From Cognatundibacterium curvum (GTDB lineage: Bacteria > Pseudomonadota > Gammaproteobacteria > Burkholderiales > Burkholderiaceae_D): 64,000 nt of DNA. The stretch spans positions 1 to 64,000 of the forward strand of contig NZ_JACOGD010000005.1 in assembly GCF_014284235.1 (NCBI RefSeq), read 5' to 3'. This document shows positions 17,124-25,420 of this stretch, piece by piece. The first letter of the stretch is position 1, and each line of letters starts with the position of its first letter. Position numbers and translations under genes: made by a program. The notes under the pieces were generated by a model. That model searched no databases. It saw nothing but the letters and a program-made list of their open reading frames with translations, and was not told the DNA's origin.

Positions 17124-17950
17124 AAACACTGTCCATCATCGGTGCTGGCCGGGTCGGCCAGACGCTGGCGCGGGTCTGGCATCAGCAGGCGCTATTCCGC
17201 ATTGGCCAGGTCATCAATCGTAGCCCGGCCAGCACTGCTCACGCGCTGACTGTGATCGGTGCCGGCAGCGCTGCCAGCTGGCCAGATTTGCAGCCGGCCG
17301 ATATCTGGATGTTGAGCGTGGCAGATGATCAGATCAGCCAGGCGGTCGCACAACTGACAGCCAGCGCGGTATTGCGGCCTGGTGATGTGGTGTTTCATTG
17401 CAGCGGCGCCAAAGCCTCGCTGTTGCTGGCGCCTGCGGCACAGGCAGGTGCATTCACTGCCAGCGTACATCCGGTGCGCAGCTTTGCTGATCCTGTGCAG
17501 GTGGTGGCTGATTTTGCGGGGACCATATGCAGTCTGGAAGGCGATGTGCATGCATTGACATTGATCGAGGCGGCCTTGCAGGCCGTCGCTGCACAAACAG
17601 TGCGGATAGAAGCAGAACACAAGCTGGTGTATCACGCGGCAGCCGTGATGGCGAGTAATTACCTGGTCACGCTGATGGATACGGTATTAGCGACGTATCA
17701 GGCGGCGGGTATTCCCCTTGAAATGGCACAGGCAATGGCGGCACCGCTGGCGCGGCTGTCGCTGGAGAATGTGTTCAGCTTAGGTGCAGAGCGCGCGCTG
17801 ACCGGGCCGATAGCACGCGGCGATATGGCCTTAGTGCAGCAGCAGGCGACGGCCTTGACGCAGGCCTCGCCTGCAGCCGGTGCGCTGTATCAGGCGTTGA
17901 TTGCACCGACCCAGGCACTGGCAGCACGCCGTACTCACTCAGAGAAGTAA
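17120..17950 (+). CDS. Rossmann-like and DUF2520 domain-containing protein
   Basis: The GTG start at 17120 overlaps the stop of the regulator gene. The 276-residue protein opens with an NAD(P)-binding Rossmann motif GAGRVGQ (8-14), followed by HPVRSF and a helical C-terminal domain (about 145-270) with HAAAVMASNYLVTL, the DUF2520 pattern. It resembles ketopantoate reductase or pyrroline-5-carboxylate reductase-like dehydrogenases, but the reaction is unknown. Its 3' end overlaps the convergent diguanylate cyclase gene by 16 bp. Confidence 0.88.
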   Translation: MKTLSIIGAGRVGQTLARVWHQQALFRIGQVINRSPASTAHALTVIGAGSAASWPDLQPADIWMLSVADDQISQAVAQLTASAVLRPGDVVFHCSGAKASLLLAPAAQAGAFTASVHPVRSFADPVQVVADFAGTICSLEGDVHALTLIEAALQAVAAQTVRIEAEHKLVYHAAAVMASNYLVTLMDTVLATYQAAGIPLEMAQAMAAPLARLSLENVFSLGAERALTGPIARGDMALVQQQATALTQASPAAGALYQALIAPTQALAARRTHSEK

Positions 17951-19404
17951 ACGCTGTTGCGTCCGTTTTCTTTCGCCTGATACAGCGCCAGATCGGCTCT
18001 TTCGAATACGCTGTCTTCACTCTCATTTTCACGGCATTGCGCGACGCCCATACTCACCGTCACTGACAAACGGCCGCGGGTTAAGTCGGTGGTGCGTGAA
18101 AAATCATTATTGGCGATGGTATTACGCAGGTTTTCTGCAATCGATGTGGATTTTTCCAACGTGCAGTTTTTGAGTAATACCAAAAATTCTTCGCCGCCCC
18201 AGCGGCAGATCACATCGCTTTCACGCAATGAACGTTTGGCAATCGCGGCGACTTCTTTCAAGACGTGATCCCCCACCAGATGGCCTTGTTTGTCATTGAT
18301 TTTTTTAAAGAAGTCGACATCAAGCAGGATCACACACATAGGCTGGCGCGTACGTTCACTGTCGAGTAGTGCTTGCTGAAATACGAAGTCAAACGCATGC
18401 CGGTTTAACAAATTTGTGAGTGCATCAGTGGATGCGGATTTTTCCAGGCGTGTCTGATAGCGCCGCACAGAAATCAGTACCATACTCGCAATCAGCAGCG
18501 TGATGCCGGCACTGATGCCGATATTGAGCAGGTACACATTCTGCAAAGGTTTGATATCGGCATTGGTTTCCTGCTCGACCAGCAAATACCAGCTCAGTTC
18601 CGGGATGTAGCGTGAATTCAGCAAGACCTTGCCATTATTACCCATGTACTCAAGATGAGAGGAGTCAGTAGCGCGATTACTCAGTATCTTATCGCTGATA
18701 CTTTGTATGCCGCTCATGGCTTGCAGACTGCCACCTGTTTTACCAAAATTGCTGCCAGTCAGTGTCAACAGGCCTTTCTGATCGACGAAAAATATTTTCC
18801 TGTTAAAGCGTTTTTGATAGCTGTCGATCATGTGTTTGAGGGTGTCGAGGGTTAGTCCTACACCAGTCACACCGAGAAATTCACCCTGGTAATCGAACAC
18901 GCGATAATTGACGAAAATCGTAACCGTATCATTATTGGCATGATCCAGATCGACATTCGTTTCATATTGGGCCTTGAGATTTTTAACTCGCAAAAACCAG
19001 GCATCACGCGGATCGCTCTCCTGTATCTTTTTGAGCACTCCGTTGGTGTGATAATAATTGCGGGTTTTTTCTGAAATCAGGAAGCTGGAGACCGCTTTAT
19101 TTTTTTGTTTGATTTCTTTCAGATATTTGGCGATTAGTTCCTGATCTTCTTCGCCATTCAATATCCAGTCACGCAGAAAAGTGTCATGCGCCATTTGTGA
19201 AGAAACGAAAACCGGACGCAGGATGTCTCGCTGGATCTCAGAATAGACATTGTCACCAGTCAGCGGCAAGGTTTGTTCAGAGATACTTTGATGTATCGTG
19301 TCACGCGAGACGATATAGCCAGCTAAGGTTGTGCAGACAAAACCGGCAATCAGGATCAGAGATAGCCATACCAGCAGACCGTATTTTTTAAACATGTTTT
19401 TCAT
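17935..19404 (-). CDS. Membrane-bound diguanylate cyclase with periplasmic Cache-type sensor
   Basis: The 489-residue protein has one transmembrane helix at about 10-30, a periplasmic sensor of about 250 residues that looks like a Cache domain (YRVFDYQGEFLGVTGVGLTL), a second helix near 290-310 and a GGDEF domain. The active-site motif is GGEEF at 403-407. An inhibitory I-site RESD is at 394-397, exactly five residues upstream, so it should make c-di-GMP from two GTP with product inhibition. No EAL domain is present. It likely adjusts the motile/sessile switch to an extracellular ligand, which is unknown. It converges on the DUF2520 gene with overlapping 3' ends. Confidence 0.93.
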   Translation of the reverse strand: MKNMFKKYGLLVWLSLILIAGFVCTTLAGYIVSRDTIHQSISEQTLPLTGDNVYSEIQRDILRPVFVSSQMAHDTFLRDWILNGEEDQELIAKYLKEIKQKNKAVSSFLISEKTRNYYHTNGVLKKIQESDPRDAWFLRVKNLKAQYETNVDLDHANNDTVTIFVNYRVFDYQGEFLGVTGVGLTLDTLKHMIDSYQKRFNRKIFFVDQKGLLTLTGSNFGKTGGSLQAMSGIQSISDKILSNRATDSSHLEYMGNNGKVLLNSRYIPELSWYLLVEQETNADIKPLQNVYLLNIGISAGITLLIASMVLISVRRYQTRLEKSASTDALTNLLNRHAFDFVFQQALLDSERTRQPMCVILLDVDFFKKINDKQGHLVGDHVLKEVAAIAKRSLRESDVICRWGGEEFLVLLKNCTLEKSTSIAENLRNTIANNDFSRTTDLTRGRLSVTVSMGVAQCRENESEDSVFERADLALYQAKENGRNSVYFSE

Positions 19405-19505
19405 GGACTGGAGACGGAGCGTAAGCGATGGGTTTGCCGCAAATCATACTATAAAGCGCTGCGCTTTCTGTGGCTTATGCAACTTGTTTTTGGGTAATAT
19501 TGACG

Positions 19506-19536
19506 AAAAAAATGCCGCAAATCGCGGCATTTTTTT
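19506..19536. terminator. Bidirectional intrinsic terminator
   Basis: A 13-bp perfect stem made of A7-TGCCGC and GCGGCA-T7 encloses a 5-nt loop, so a T-run follows the GC stem in both directions. It lies 126 bp after the stop codon of the minus-strand glycine-zipper gene, which it should terminate, and upstream of the diguanylate cyclase promoter. Confidence 0.92.
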
Positions 19537-19661
19537 CATTTCGGACTATTTTTGACTTTTTTGCCAATTTTTCAGGCAAAGGAGTGATGTAAAATTACCA
19601 CGGTCGCTGCGGAATCACGCGAAAGCTCATCAAACCACAGGCGGCTTATACGCTCAGGCAC

Positions 19662-20231
19662 TCAGGGACGCGGTGTCAGCGCAACATGCAGGCGCAGACG
19701 TGAACCCGGGTCATATGGCATGACCGTGGTATAAGTACGGTTATGGTATTCATAAGTCACCGCATAGCCATTGGTACGTGTTTCCCAGCTGTCTACATTA
19801 CGGCATTGACGTACAGGACGGGTTTCATAGCTAGGCTGGTTGTTGTAATTATTGTTGCTATTGGTGTTGTTGTTATCCATGCGGTCACCGACCAGCGCGC
19901 CGGCAATGGCACCTGCTGCGGCTGCTGCAATGCGGCCATTACCACCGCCAACCTGGCTACCCAATAAACCACCGGCTACGCCACCCAGGATAGCGCCGCC
20001 ATTGCTGCGCTCAGCCTGACGTTCTGGCTGGCGATAACGTTGGGTGGTTTCGTATTCGGTACGGCAATCCTGACGCGGGACGTTGATTTGCTCCATTTGT
20101 GGCGTGACGCTGATGACACGTGCAAAATCTTCGAAGTCGGCTGCATGTGCAGTTTGCACAGCGCCACCCATCGCGATCAGTGCGCTCAGTATCATCCAGT
20201 GTTTGCTTGTCATTTTACGTGTCGTTTTCAT
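19662..20231 (-). CDS. Exported glycine-zipper 2TM-domain protein
   Basis: The start at ATG 20231 (GAGG upstream) gives 189 residues. An Ala-rich signal peptide ends at AHA near residue 30. The centre (about 78-118) is a glycine zipper with repeated small residues (GGAILGGVAGGLLGSQVGGG), as in the Rick_17kDa/SlyB family. It is followed by an Asn-rich linker (NNNTNSNNNYNNQ) and a C-terminal domain with one Cys. There is no lipobox Cys, so it is a soluble or membrane-inserting periplasmic protein. Family members are linked to envelope integrity; the exact role is unknown. It is transcribed alone. Confidence 0.85.
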   Translation of the reverse strand: MKTTRKMTSKHWMILSALIAMGGAVQTAHAADFEDFARVISVTPQMEQINVPRQDCRTEYETTQRYRQPERQAERSNGGAILGGVAGGLLGSQVGGGNGRIAAAAAGAIAGALVGDRMDNNNTNSNNNYNNQPSYETRPVRQCRNVDSWETRTNGYAVTYEYHNRTYTTVMPYDPGSRLRLHVALTPRP

Positions 20232-20563
20232 ATTAGCCTCATTGCGAATTGTCACGAATTAGTCAGCATTAAACGCCACAAGTTCCGAAAAGGAATACAA
20301 ACTTAGTGTAACTTAGTTTAACGGCGCATATCCTGCTACCTTTGGTATTGCCAGCATCGGCATCTTGCTTGTGAGTAGTGATACTCACTTTCGTATTATT
20401 GCAAACGGAGTAATTCAGCTGGGTTTTTACCGTCGCTGACAGGACTGGCTTTATGCTTAAATGAGCGCCTTATCAATGTACACCTAATTTTGCCGCTGCG
20501 AACACGTTGTCTGGAGTAATCATCGACCACGCGCTGCAATCTGTAACTCTTGAAAGGATAACT
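20232..20563. promoter_or_regulatory. Divergent intergenic region with interrupted palindrome and tandem decamers
   Basis: This 332-bp gap separates the divergent glycine-zipper and AI-2E-type permease genes. It holds a 7-bp inverted repeat GTGAGTA/TACTCAC around GTGA (20371-20388), the size of a repressor operator. It also holds two adjacent 10-bp near-repeats beginning AACTTAGT (20300-20309 and 20310-20319). No promoter elements could be assigned with confidence. Confidence 0.45.
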
Positions 20564-21595
20564 ATGGCCGTTAAGCCTCTGATACCCGCACTGCCAAGCT
20601 TGAATTCCTGCGATTACGCTTCTTATGTACTGGCTGGCGTGGGTCTGCTGCTGGTGTTAAAAGCGGGGCTGGTGCTGGCTTTGTTCGCGGGTTTGCTGGT
20701 GTATTCCCTGATCCATGTGATGACACCGGGCATCGCGCGCCGTTTCAGCCACCGGCAACCGCGCATGATCGCGGTGGTATTGCTTTCTTTTATATTGATC
20801 AGCGCCATTCTGGCGTCGTCCTGGGGCTTGCATGTGTTTTTCCGCAGCGATGCCGGTAATCTGCATAGTCTGTTGCAAAAACTGGCGGATATTATCGAGG
20901 CGTCCCGTCATCAGGTTCCTGAGTGGGTGGGTGCTAACTTGCCTGAAGACGTCGCCGCGTTGCAGGAAATACTGATACATTGGCTCAGGGAGCATGCTGG
21001 TGAAGCCAAATTACTGGTACCCGAAGCAGGTCATATGCTGGTGCATCTGCTGCTGGGCCTGATCATAGGCAGTATGGTGGCTTTGCGCGATGTGAGTAGC
21101 GATGTGCAACACAAACCTTTCGCCGCAGCCCTGATACGCCGCATCAGTAATTTGGGCAATGTGTTTCATAAAATCGTGTTTGCCCAGGTACAGATTTCCC
21201 TGATCAATACCGTCATGACGGCGATTTACCTGGCTGTCATACTGCCCTTGTGCGGCATACATCTGCCACTGGTCAAAACCATGATCGCGATTACTTTTGT
21301 GGCCGGGCTTATTCCTGTGGCGGGCAATATTATTTCGAATACGGTCATTGTCATTGTTGCCCTGTCTCATTCCCTGCATGTGGCGCTGGGTTCTTTATTG
21401 TTTATGGTGTTGATCCATAAAGCAGAATATTTCCTGAATGCCAGAATTATCGGCGCGCAAATCAATGCACGTGCCTGGGAATTACTCACTGCTATCCTGG
21501 TGATGGAGACCTTGTTCGGTGTGCCAGGTTTGGTGGTGGCCCCCGTGTTTTATGCCTATCTCAAGCTGGAATTGAGCCAGCGTGAGCTGGTCTGA
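20564..21595 (+). CDS. AI-2E/PerM-family membrane protein
   Basis: The ATG at 20564, preceded by AAAGGA, gives 343 residues; an upstream TTG frame extension is not supported. The sequence has about seven to eight transmembrane segments, a central soluble stretch (about 100-160), and the family block GLIPVAGNIISNTVIVIVAL followed by EYFLNARIIGAQINARAWEL. These match the AI-2E family (formerly UPF0118, PerM/YhhT/TqsA). Family members have been tied to export of autoinducer-2 or to ion transport; the substrate here is unknown. It is monocistronic, as far as can be seen. Confidence 0.88.
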   Translation: MAVKPLIPALPSLNSCDYASYVLAGVGLLLVLKAGLVLALFAGLLVYSLIHVMTPGIARRFSHRQPRMIAVVLLSFILISAILASSWGLHVFFRSDAGNLHSLLQKLADIIEASRHQVPEWVGANLPEDVAALQEILIHWLREHAGEAKLLVPEAGHMLVHLLLGLIIGSMVALRDVSSDVQHKPFAAALIRRISNLGNVFHKIVFAQVQISLINTVMTAIYLAVILPLCGIHLPLVKTMIAITFVAGLIPVAGNIISNTVIVIVALSHSLHVALGSLLFMVLIHKAEYFLNARIIGAQINARAWELLTAILVMETLFGVPGLVVAPVFYAYLKLELSQRELV

Positions 21596-21728
21596 AGCTG
21601 AAAAAATTTCATCGCAAGGGGATTTTGGCCTGTAGCGAATTATCTTGCGGCGCAAGAAAGCATGGAGTGATGCCATAATGGAGAGCAAAGATTTCTTCTA
21701 CTTTCCTCCATTTGCCAAAGAGCACATC

Positions 21729-22031
21729 ATGATTCTTGAACTCGCCGATATCCGCATCCATCCGGGCCAGCAAGCCGAATTCGACCAGGCTATACAGCGT
21801 GGCCTGACCGAAGTGATTTCTCAAGCCAAAGGTTTTGCGGGGTATAAAGTCAATAAAGGCATAGAATCTCCCGAACGCTATATCTTGACGATATTCTGGG
21901 AAACCCTGGAAAATCACACAGTTGATTTCCGGGAATCTGCAGCATTTCTGCAGTGGCGTGCTATCGTAGGCCCTTACTTTGCCGCACCGCCCGTGGTGGA
22001 GCATTTCACTCTGCTGACCAAATCATCCTGA
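21729..22031 (+). CDS. Antibiotic biosynthesis monooxygenase (ABM)-domain protein
   Basis: The best start is ATG 21729 (MILELADIRIHPG), giving 100 residues. Longer in-frame starts upstream add sequence without family resemblance. The ferredoxin-like dimeric alpha/beta barrel pattern is visible in FDQAIQRGLTEVISQAKGF, YILTIFWETLENHTVDFRES and VVEHFTLL. Members include quinol monooxygenases and stress proteins acting on small aromatic or quinone molecules. The substrate is not known. It precedes gshA by 140 bp on the same strand. Confidence 0.8.
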   Translation: MILELADIRIHPGQQAEFDQAIQRGLTEVISQAKGFAGYKVNKGIESPERYILTIFWETLENHTVDFRESAAFLQWRAIVGPYFAAPPVVEHFTLLTKSS

Positions 22032-22171
22032 AACTTGTAGGGATATAGCTAGAATTGACTTGATTCCTGCGGTTTCGTCCCAAGTTAGTTTTATCTTTAT
22101 TGATTCGGTGCATTTCATAGTATTTTTGCTATGGCCGCCGGATCACCGGCAGCTCAAACGCAAAGGTCACT

Positions 22172-23470
22172 ATGGTTCCGCATCTGGTCACGGCTCTCAA
22201 CGGGCCCCTGCACGATCTCGAAAAGAAAATTCTGGAAGCAACGCCCGCCATTGAGCGTTGGTTCCGCCTCGAATGGCAGGAACATACGCCACCATTTTAT
22301 TGCTCGGTAGACTTACGTAACGCCGGTTTCAAGCTGGCGCCAGTCGATACCAATCTGTTTCCGGGCGGATTCAATAATCTGGCCACCGAAATGTTACCGC
22401 TGTCGGTGCAGGCAGCGATGGCCGCTATTGAAAAATATTGCCCTGACGCAAAAAATCTCTTGCTGATTCCGGAAAATCACACCCGCAACATGTTCTATCT
22501 GCAGAATGTGGCAAGGATGATCAAGATTTTCCGCCAGACTGGTCTGAATGTACGCCTGGGCTCTTTGTCCGCCGAAGTGACTGAGCCTGTGACCATAGAT
22601 TTGCCGGATGGCGAGCAACTGATACTGGAGCCGCTCGAACGTTCTGCCAATGGACGCCGGCTGGGCCTGAAGAACTTCGACCCGTGTACCATCGTGTTGA
22701 ATAATGATTTATCGGCCGGTATTCCCGCTATTTTAGAAGAGCTCAATGAGCAGACTCTGCTGCCGCCGCTGCATGCTGGCTGGGCCTTGCGGCGTAAGAG
22801 CAATCACTTTGCCGCTTACGATGAAGTCGTGAAGAAATTCGCCAAGATGGTGGATATTGATCCCTGGATGCTGAATCCGTTTTTCCTGAAAGTGAAAGAC
22901 GTGAATTTCCATGAACGGACCGGCGAAGATGCGCTGGCTGCAGCAGTCGATACCATCCTGGCCAAGATACGCAAAAAATACAAAGAATACGGCATCAAAG
23001 AGAAACCCTTTGTCATCGTCAAAGCCGATGCTGGTACCTATGGCATGGGCGTCATGACGGTGCACAATTCGGATGAGGTCCGCGACCTGAACCGTAAGCA
23101 ACGCAATAAGATGTCGGTGATTAAAGACGGTGTTGAAGTGCGCGACGTGATTGTGCAGGAAGGTGTGTACACCTTTGAGCAGGTGCATGAATCTGTCGCG
23201 GAACCCGTGGTGTATATGATAGATCGCTATGTGGTCGGTGGTTTCTACCGCTTTCATGAAGACCGTGGCGTCGATGAAAATCTGAATGCACCGGGCATGC
23301 ATTTTGTGCCGCTTGCATTTGCACAGCAACACGCGGTACCGGATATGCGTGCCAAACCCGGCACCGCTGCACCTAACCGCTTTTATATGTACGGTGTGGT
23401 GGCGCGTCTGGCTTTGTTAGCTGCGTCTCTTGAGCTGGAAAGAACAGATCCGAATCCTGAAATTTATTAA
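22172..23470 (+). CDS. gshA: Glutamate-cysteine ligase (proteobacterial GshA type)
   Basis: The 432-residue protein has the features of the short ATP-grasp-like glutamate-cysteine ligase found in beta- and some gammaproteobacteria (TIGR02049), including LAPVDTNLFPGGFNNL near residues 51-66, IPENHTRNMFYLQNV and KADAGTYGMGVMTV. It makes gamma-glutamylcysteine from Glu, Cys and ATP, the first step of glutathione synthesis. AAAGGT precedes the ATG. gshB follows 93 bp downstream, so both steps of the pathway lie together. Confidence 0.95.
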   Translation: MVPHLVTALNGPLHDLEKKILEATPAIERWFRLEWQEHTPPFYCSVDLRNAGFKLAPVDTNLFPGGFNNLATEMLPLSVQAAMAAIEKYCPDAKNLLLIPENHTRNMFYLQNVARMIKIFRQTGLNVRLGSLSAEVTEPVTIDLPDGEQLILEPLERSANGRRLGLKNFDPCTIVLNNDLSAGIPAILEELNEQTLLPPLHAGWALRRKSNHFAAYDEVVKKFAKMVDIDPWMLNPFFLKVKDVNFHERTGEDALAAAVDTILAKIRKKYKEYGIKEKPFVIVKADAGTYGMGVMTVHNSDEVRDLNRKQRNKMSVIKDGVEVRDVIVQEGVYTFEQVHESVAEPVVYMIDRYVVGGFYRFHEDRGVDENLNAPGMHFVPLAFAQQHAVPDMRAKPGTAAPNRFYMYGVVARLALLAASLELERTDPNPEIY

Positions 23471-23563
23471 TCTCAGGACTGCAGCATAAAGGCAGGTGTG
23501 CTGTGCTGCATACCAGTCGTGCTGTGGCAGACTATCAATGATGTCTAAACTGAAATACAGGCT

Positions 23564-24505
23564 ATGAAAATTGCATTTCTGACCGACCCTTTGGCGCAGT
23601 TTAAAACCTATAAAGATTCCACTTTCGCCATGATGCGCGAAGCGGCAAAGCGTGGGTACACGATTTATGCCTTCGGCCCTGAACAGTTGGCGTTGGAATC
23701 CGGCCTGGTAGTGGCGAATGTGGCGCGTATCACGCTGACGGGTGACGCAGACGATTGGTATCGTGCTGAAGCGCCGCAAGCCATGCCACTGCACGCATTC
23801 GATGCGGTGTTACAGCGCAAAGATCCGCCGTTCGATATGGAATACATTTACGCCACCTATTTGTTAGAGCTGGCTGAATCCCAGGGCGCACGCGTTTTTA
23901 ACAAACCGGCTGCGATCCGTAATCACAATGAAAAACTCAGTATCGCCCAGTTCAGTCAGTTCACCGCGCCGACCCTGGTCACGCGCGATGAGCAGCGTAT
24001 CCGTGCATTTCACCGTGAACATCAGGATGTGATACTGAAGCCCCTCGATGGTATGGGTGGCGCGGGTATTTTCCGTATCGGTGCCGATGGCATGAATCTG
24101 GGCTCGGTGATTGAAACCCTGACTTTACAAGGCGCGCGCACTATCATGGTGCAGCGTTATATTCCGGAAATCGTGCATGGCGACAAACGCATCTTATTGA
24201 TTGGCGGCAAGGTTGTGCCGTTTGCACTGGCCCGCATTCCTCAGAATGGTGAAGTACGTGGCAATCTGGCTGCCGGTGGCGTCGGTGTGGCGCAGGAATT
24301 GTCGGTGCGCGATCTTGAGATTGCGCAGACGCTGGCACCTGAATTGTATAGACGTGGATTGTTGCTGGTAGGATTAGATGTGATCGGTTCCTGTCTGACC
24401 GAAGTCAATGTGACCAGTCCAACCTGCTTCCAGGAAATTACGCAGCAAAAAGGCTTTGATGTGGCGGCGATGTTTATCGATGCGCTGGAACAGGTGCTGG
24501 CATAG
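23564..24505 (+). CDS. gshB: Glutathione synthetase
   Basis: The 313-residue enzyme joins gamma-glutamylcysteine and glycine with ATP. The N-terminal domain opens KIAFLTDPLAQFKTYKDSTF. The ATP-grasp part has the glycine-rich loop KPLDGMGGAGIFRI and C-terminal metal and substrate residues in GLDVIGSCLTEVNVTSPT. Length matches E. coli GshB (316). It follows gshA and precedes the PTS genes by 114 bp, an order also known from Ralstonia-type genomes. Confidence 0.97.
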   Translation: MKIAFLTDPLAQFKTYKDSTFAMMREAAKRGYTIYAFGPEQLALESGLVVANVARITLTGDADDWYRAEAPQAMPLHAFDAVLQRKDPPFDMEYIYATYLLELAESQGARVFNKPAAIRNHNEKLSIAQFSQFTAPTLVTRDEQRIRAFHREHQDVILKPLDGMGGAGIFRIGADGMNLGSVIETLTLQGARTIMVQRYIPEIVHGDKRILLIGGKVVPFALARIPQNGEVRGNLAAGGVGVAQELSVRDLEIAQTLAPELYRRGLLLVGLDVIGSCLTEVNVTSPTCFQEITQQKGFDVAAMFIDALEQVLA

Positions 24506-24619
24506 GGCTTGCGCCGTATAGATACAGCCTTGGGCTTGACAAGAAGCATGAGTCAGCGAAGACTGAGGTCTTGACTGGGTCTTAGCGGCCCCGGCTTACA
24601 CTACAGGTAATCAGGTAAT

Positions 24620-25018
24620 ATGGTTGGTATCCTTTTAATGACACACGCGCCGCTGGGTTCGGCATTTTTACAAGCTGCGGCTCATGTGTTCCGTGCCATG
24701 CCTGAACGGCTGGAAGCCATTGATGTGATCGCCGATCAGAACACAGATCAGGTACATCAGCTGGCATTGGAAGCGGTACAGCGACTCAATAGTGGGTCTG
24801 GCGTGTTGGTGTTGACCGATATCATGGGGGGCACGCCATCGAATTGTTGTCGTCAGCTGGGTGAGCCTGATCAGGTCGCCGTCATTGCTGGTATCAGTCT
24901 TCCTATGCTGCTGCGGGCTTTAACCTACCGTCATGACACTCTGGATGTGGTGGTGGAGATGGCGTTGGCAGGTGGACAAAACGGGGCAACGCGGGTGGAT
25001 AGCCGGGTACGCATCTGA
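24620..25018 (+). CDS. PTS EIIA component, mannose family
   Basis: The 132-residue protein is a mannose-class EIIA domain with the phosphoryl-accepting His at position 9 (LMTHAPLG) and the DIMGGTPSN segment. It receives phosphate from HPr. EIIB, EIIC and EIID genes are absent here, so it likely serves in regulation rather than sugar uptake, as proposed for the equivalent EIIA-Man of Ralstonia and Neisseria. It is followed by HPr after 36 bp and by EI after a further 96 bp. Confidence 0.93.
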   Translation: MVGILLMTHAPLGSAFLQAAAHVFRAMPERLEAIDVIADQNTDQVHQLALEAVQRLNSGSGVLVLTDIMGGTPSNCCRQLGEPDQVAVIAGISLPMLLRALTYRHDTLDVVVEMALAGGQNGATRVDSRVRI

Positions 25019-25054
25019 CAAAAAACAGAACGATAAAAAACAGAAAGAATAAGC

Positions 25055-25324
25055 ATGATTCAACAAGAAATTGAAATCGTTAATAAGCTGGGTTTGCATG
25101 CACGTGCGTCGGCAAAATTCACCCAACTCGCGAGTAAGTTCAAAAGTGAAGTCTGGGTAACCCGCAACGGACGCCGTGTAAATGGCAAGTCCATCATGGG
25201 TGTGATGATGCTGGCAGCTGGAAAAGGCAGCAAAATCCTGCTGGAAACCGATGGCCCCGAAGAACAGGCTTGTTTTGACGGACTGCTGGCTCTGATTAAC
25301 GATAAGTTTGGTGAAGGCGAATAA
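25055..25324 (+). CDS. ptsH: Phosphocarrier protein HPr
   Basis: The 89-residue HPr carries phosphate on His15 (GLHARASA). Ser46 in NGKSIMGVM is the site phosphorylated by HPr kinase/phosphorylase in organisms that have it. It passes phosphate from EI to the EIIA encoded just upstream. Length and both sites are standard. Confidence 0.97.
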   Translation: MIQQEIEIVNKLGLHARASAKFTQLASKFKSEVWVTRNGRRVNGKSIMGVMMLAAGKGSKILLETDGPEEQACFDGLLALINDKFGEGE

Positions 25325-25420
25325 CAGCGCGAGATACACAGGGCACAGGCAGCCCGGCTGTCTGTCTCCTTAACCTGAGCTTACATCAGGGCACAATAAC
25401 GAAAATTTGGGGGATACAGC

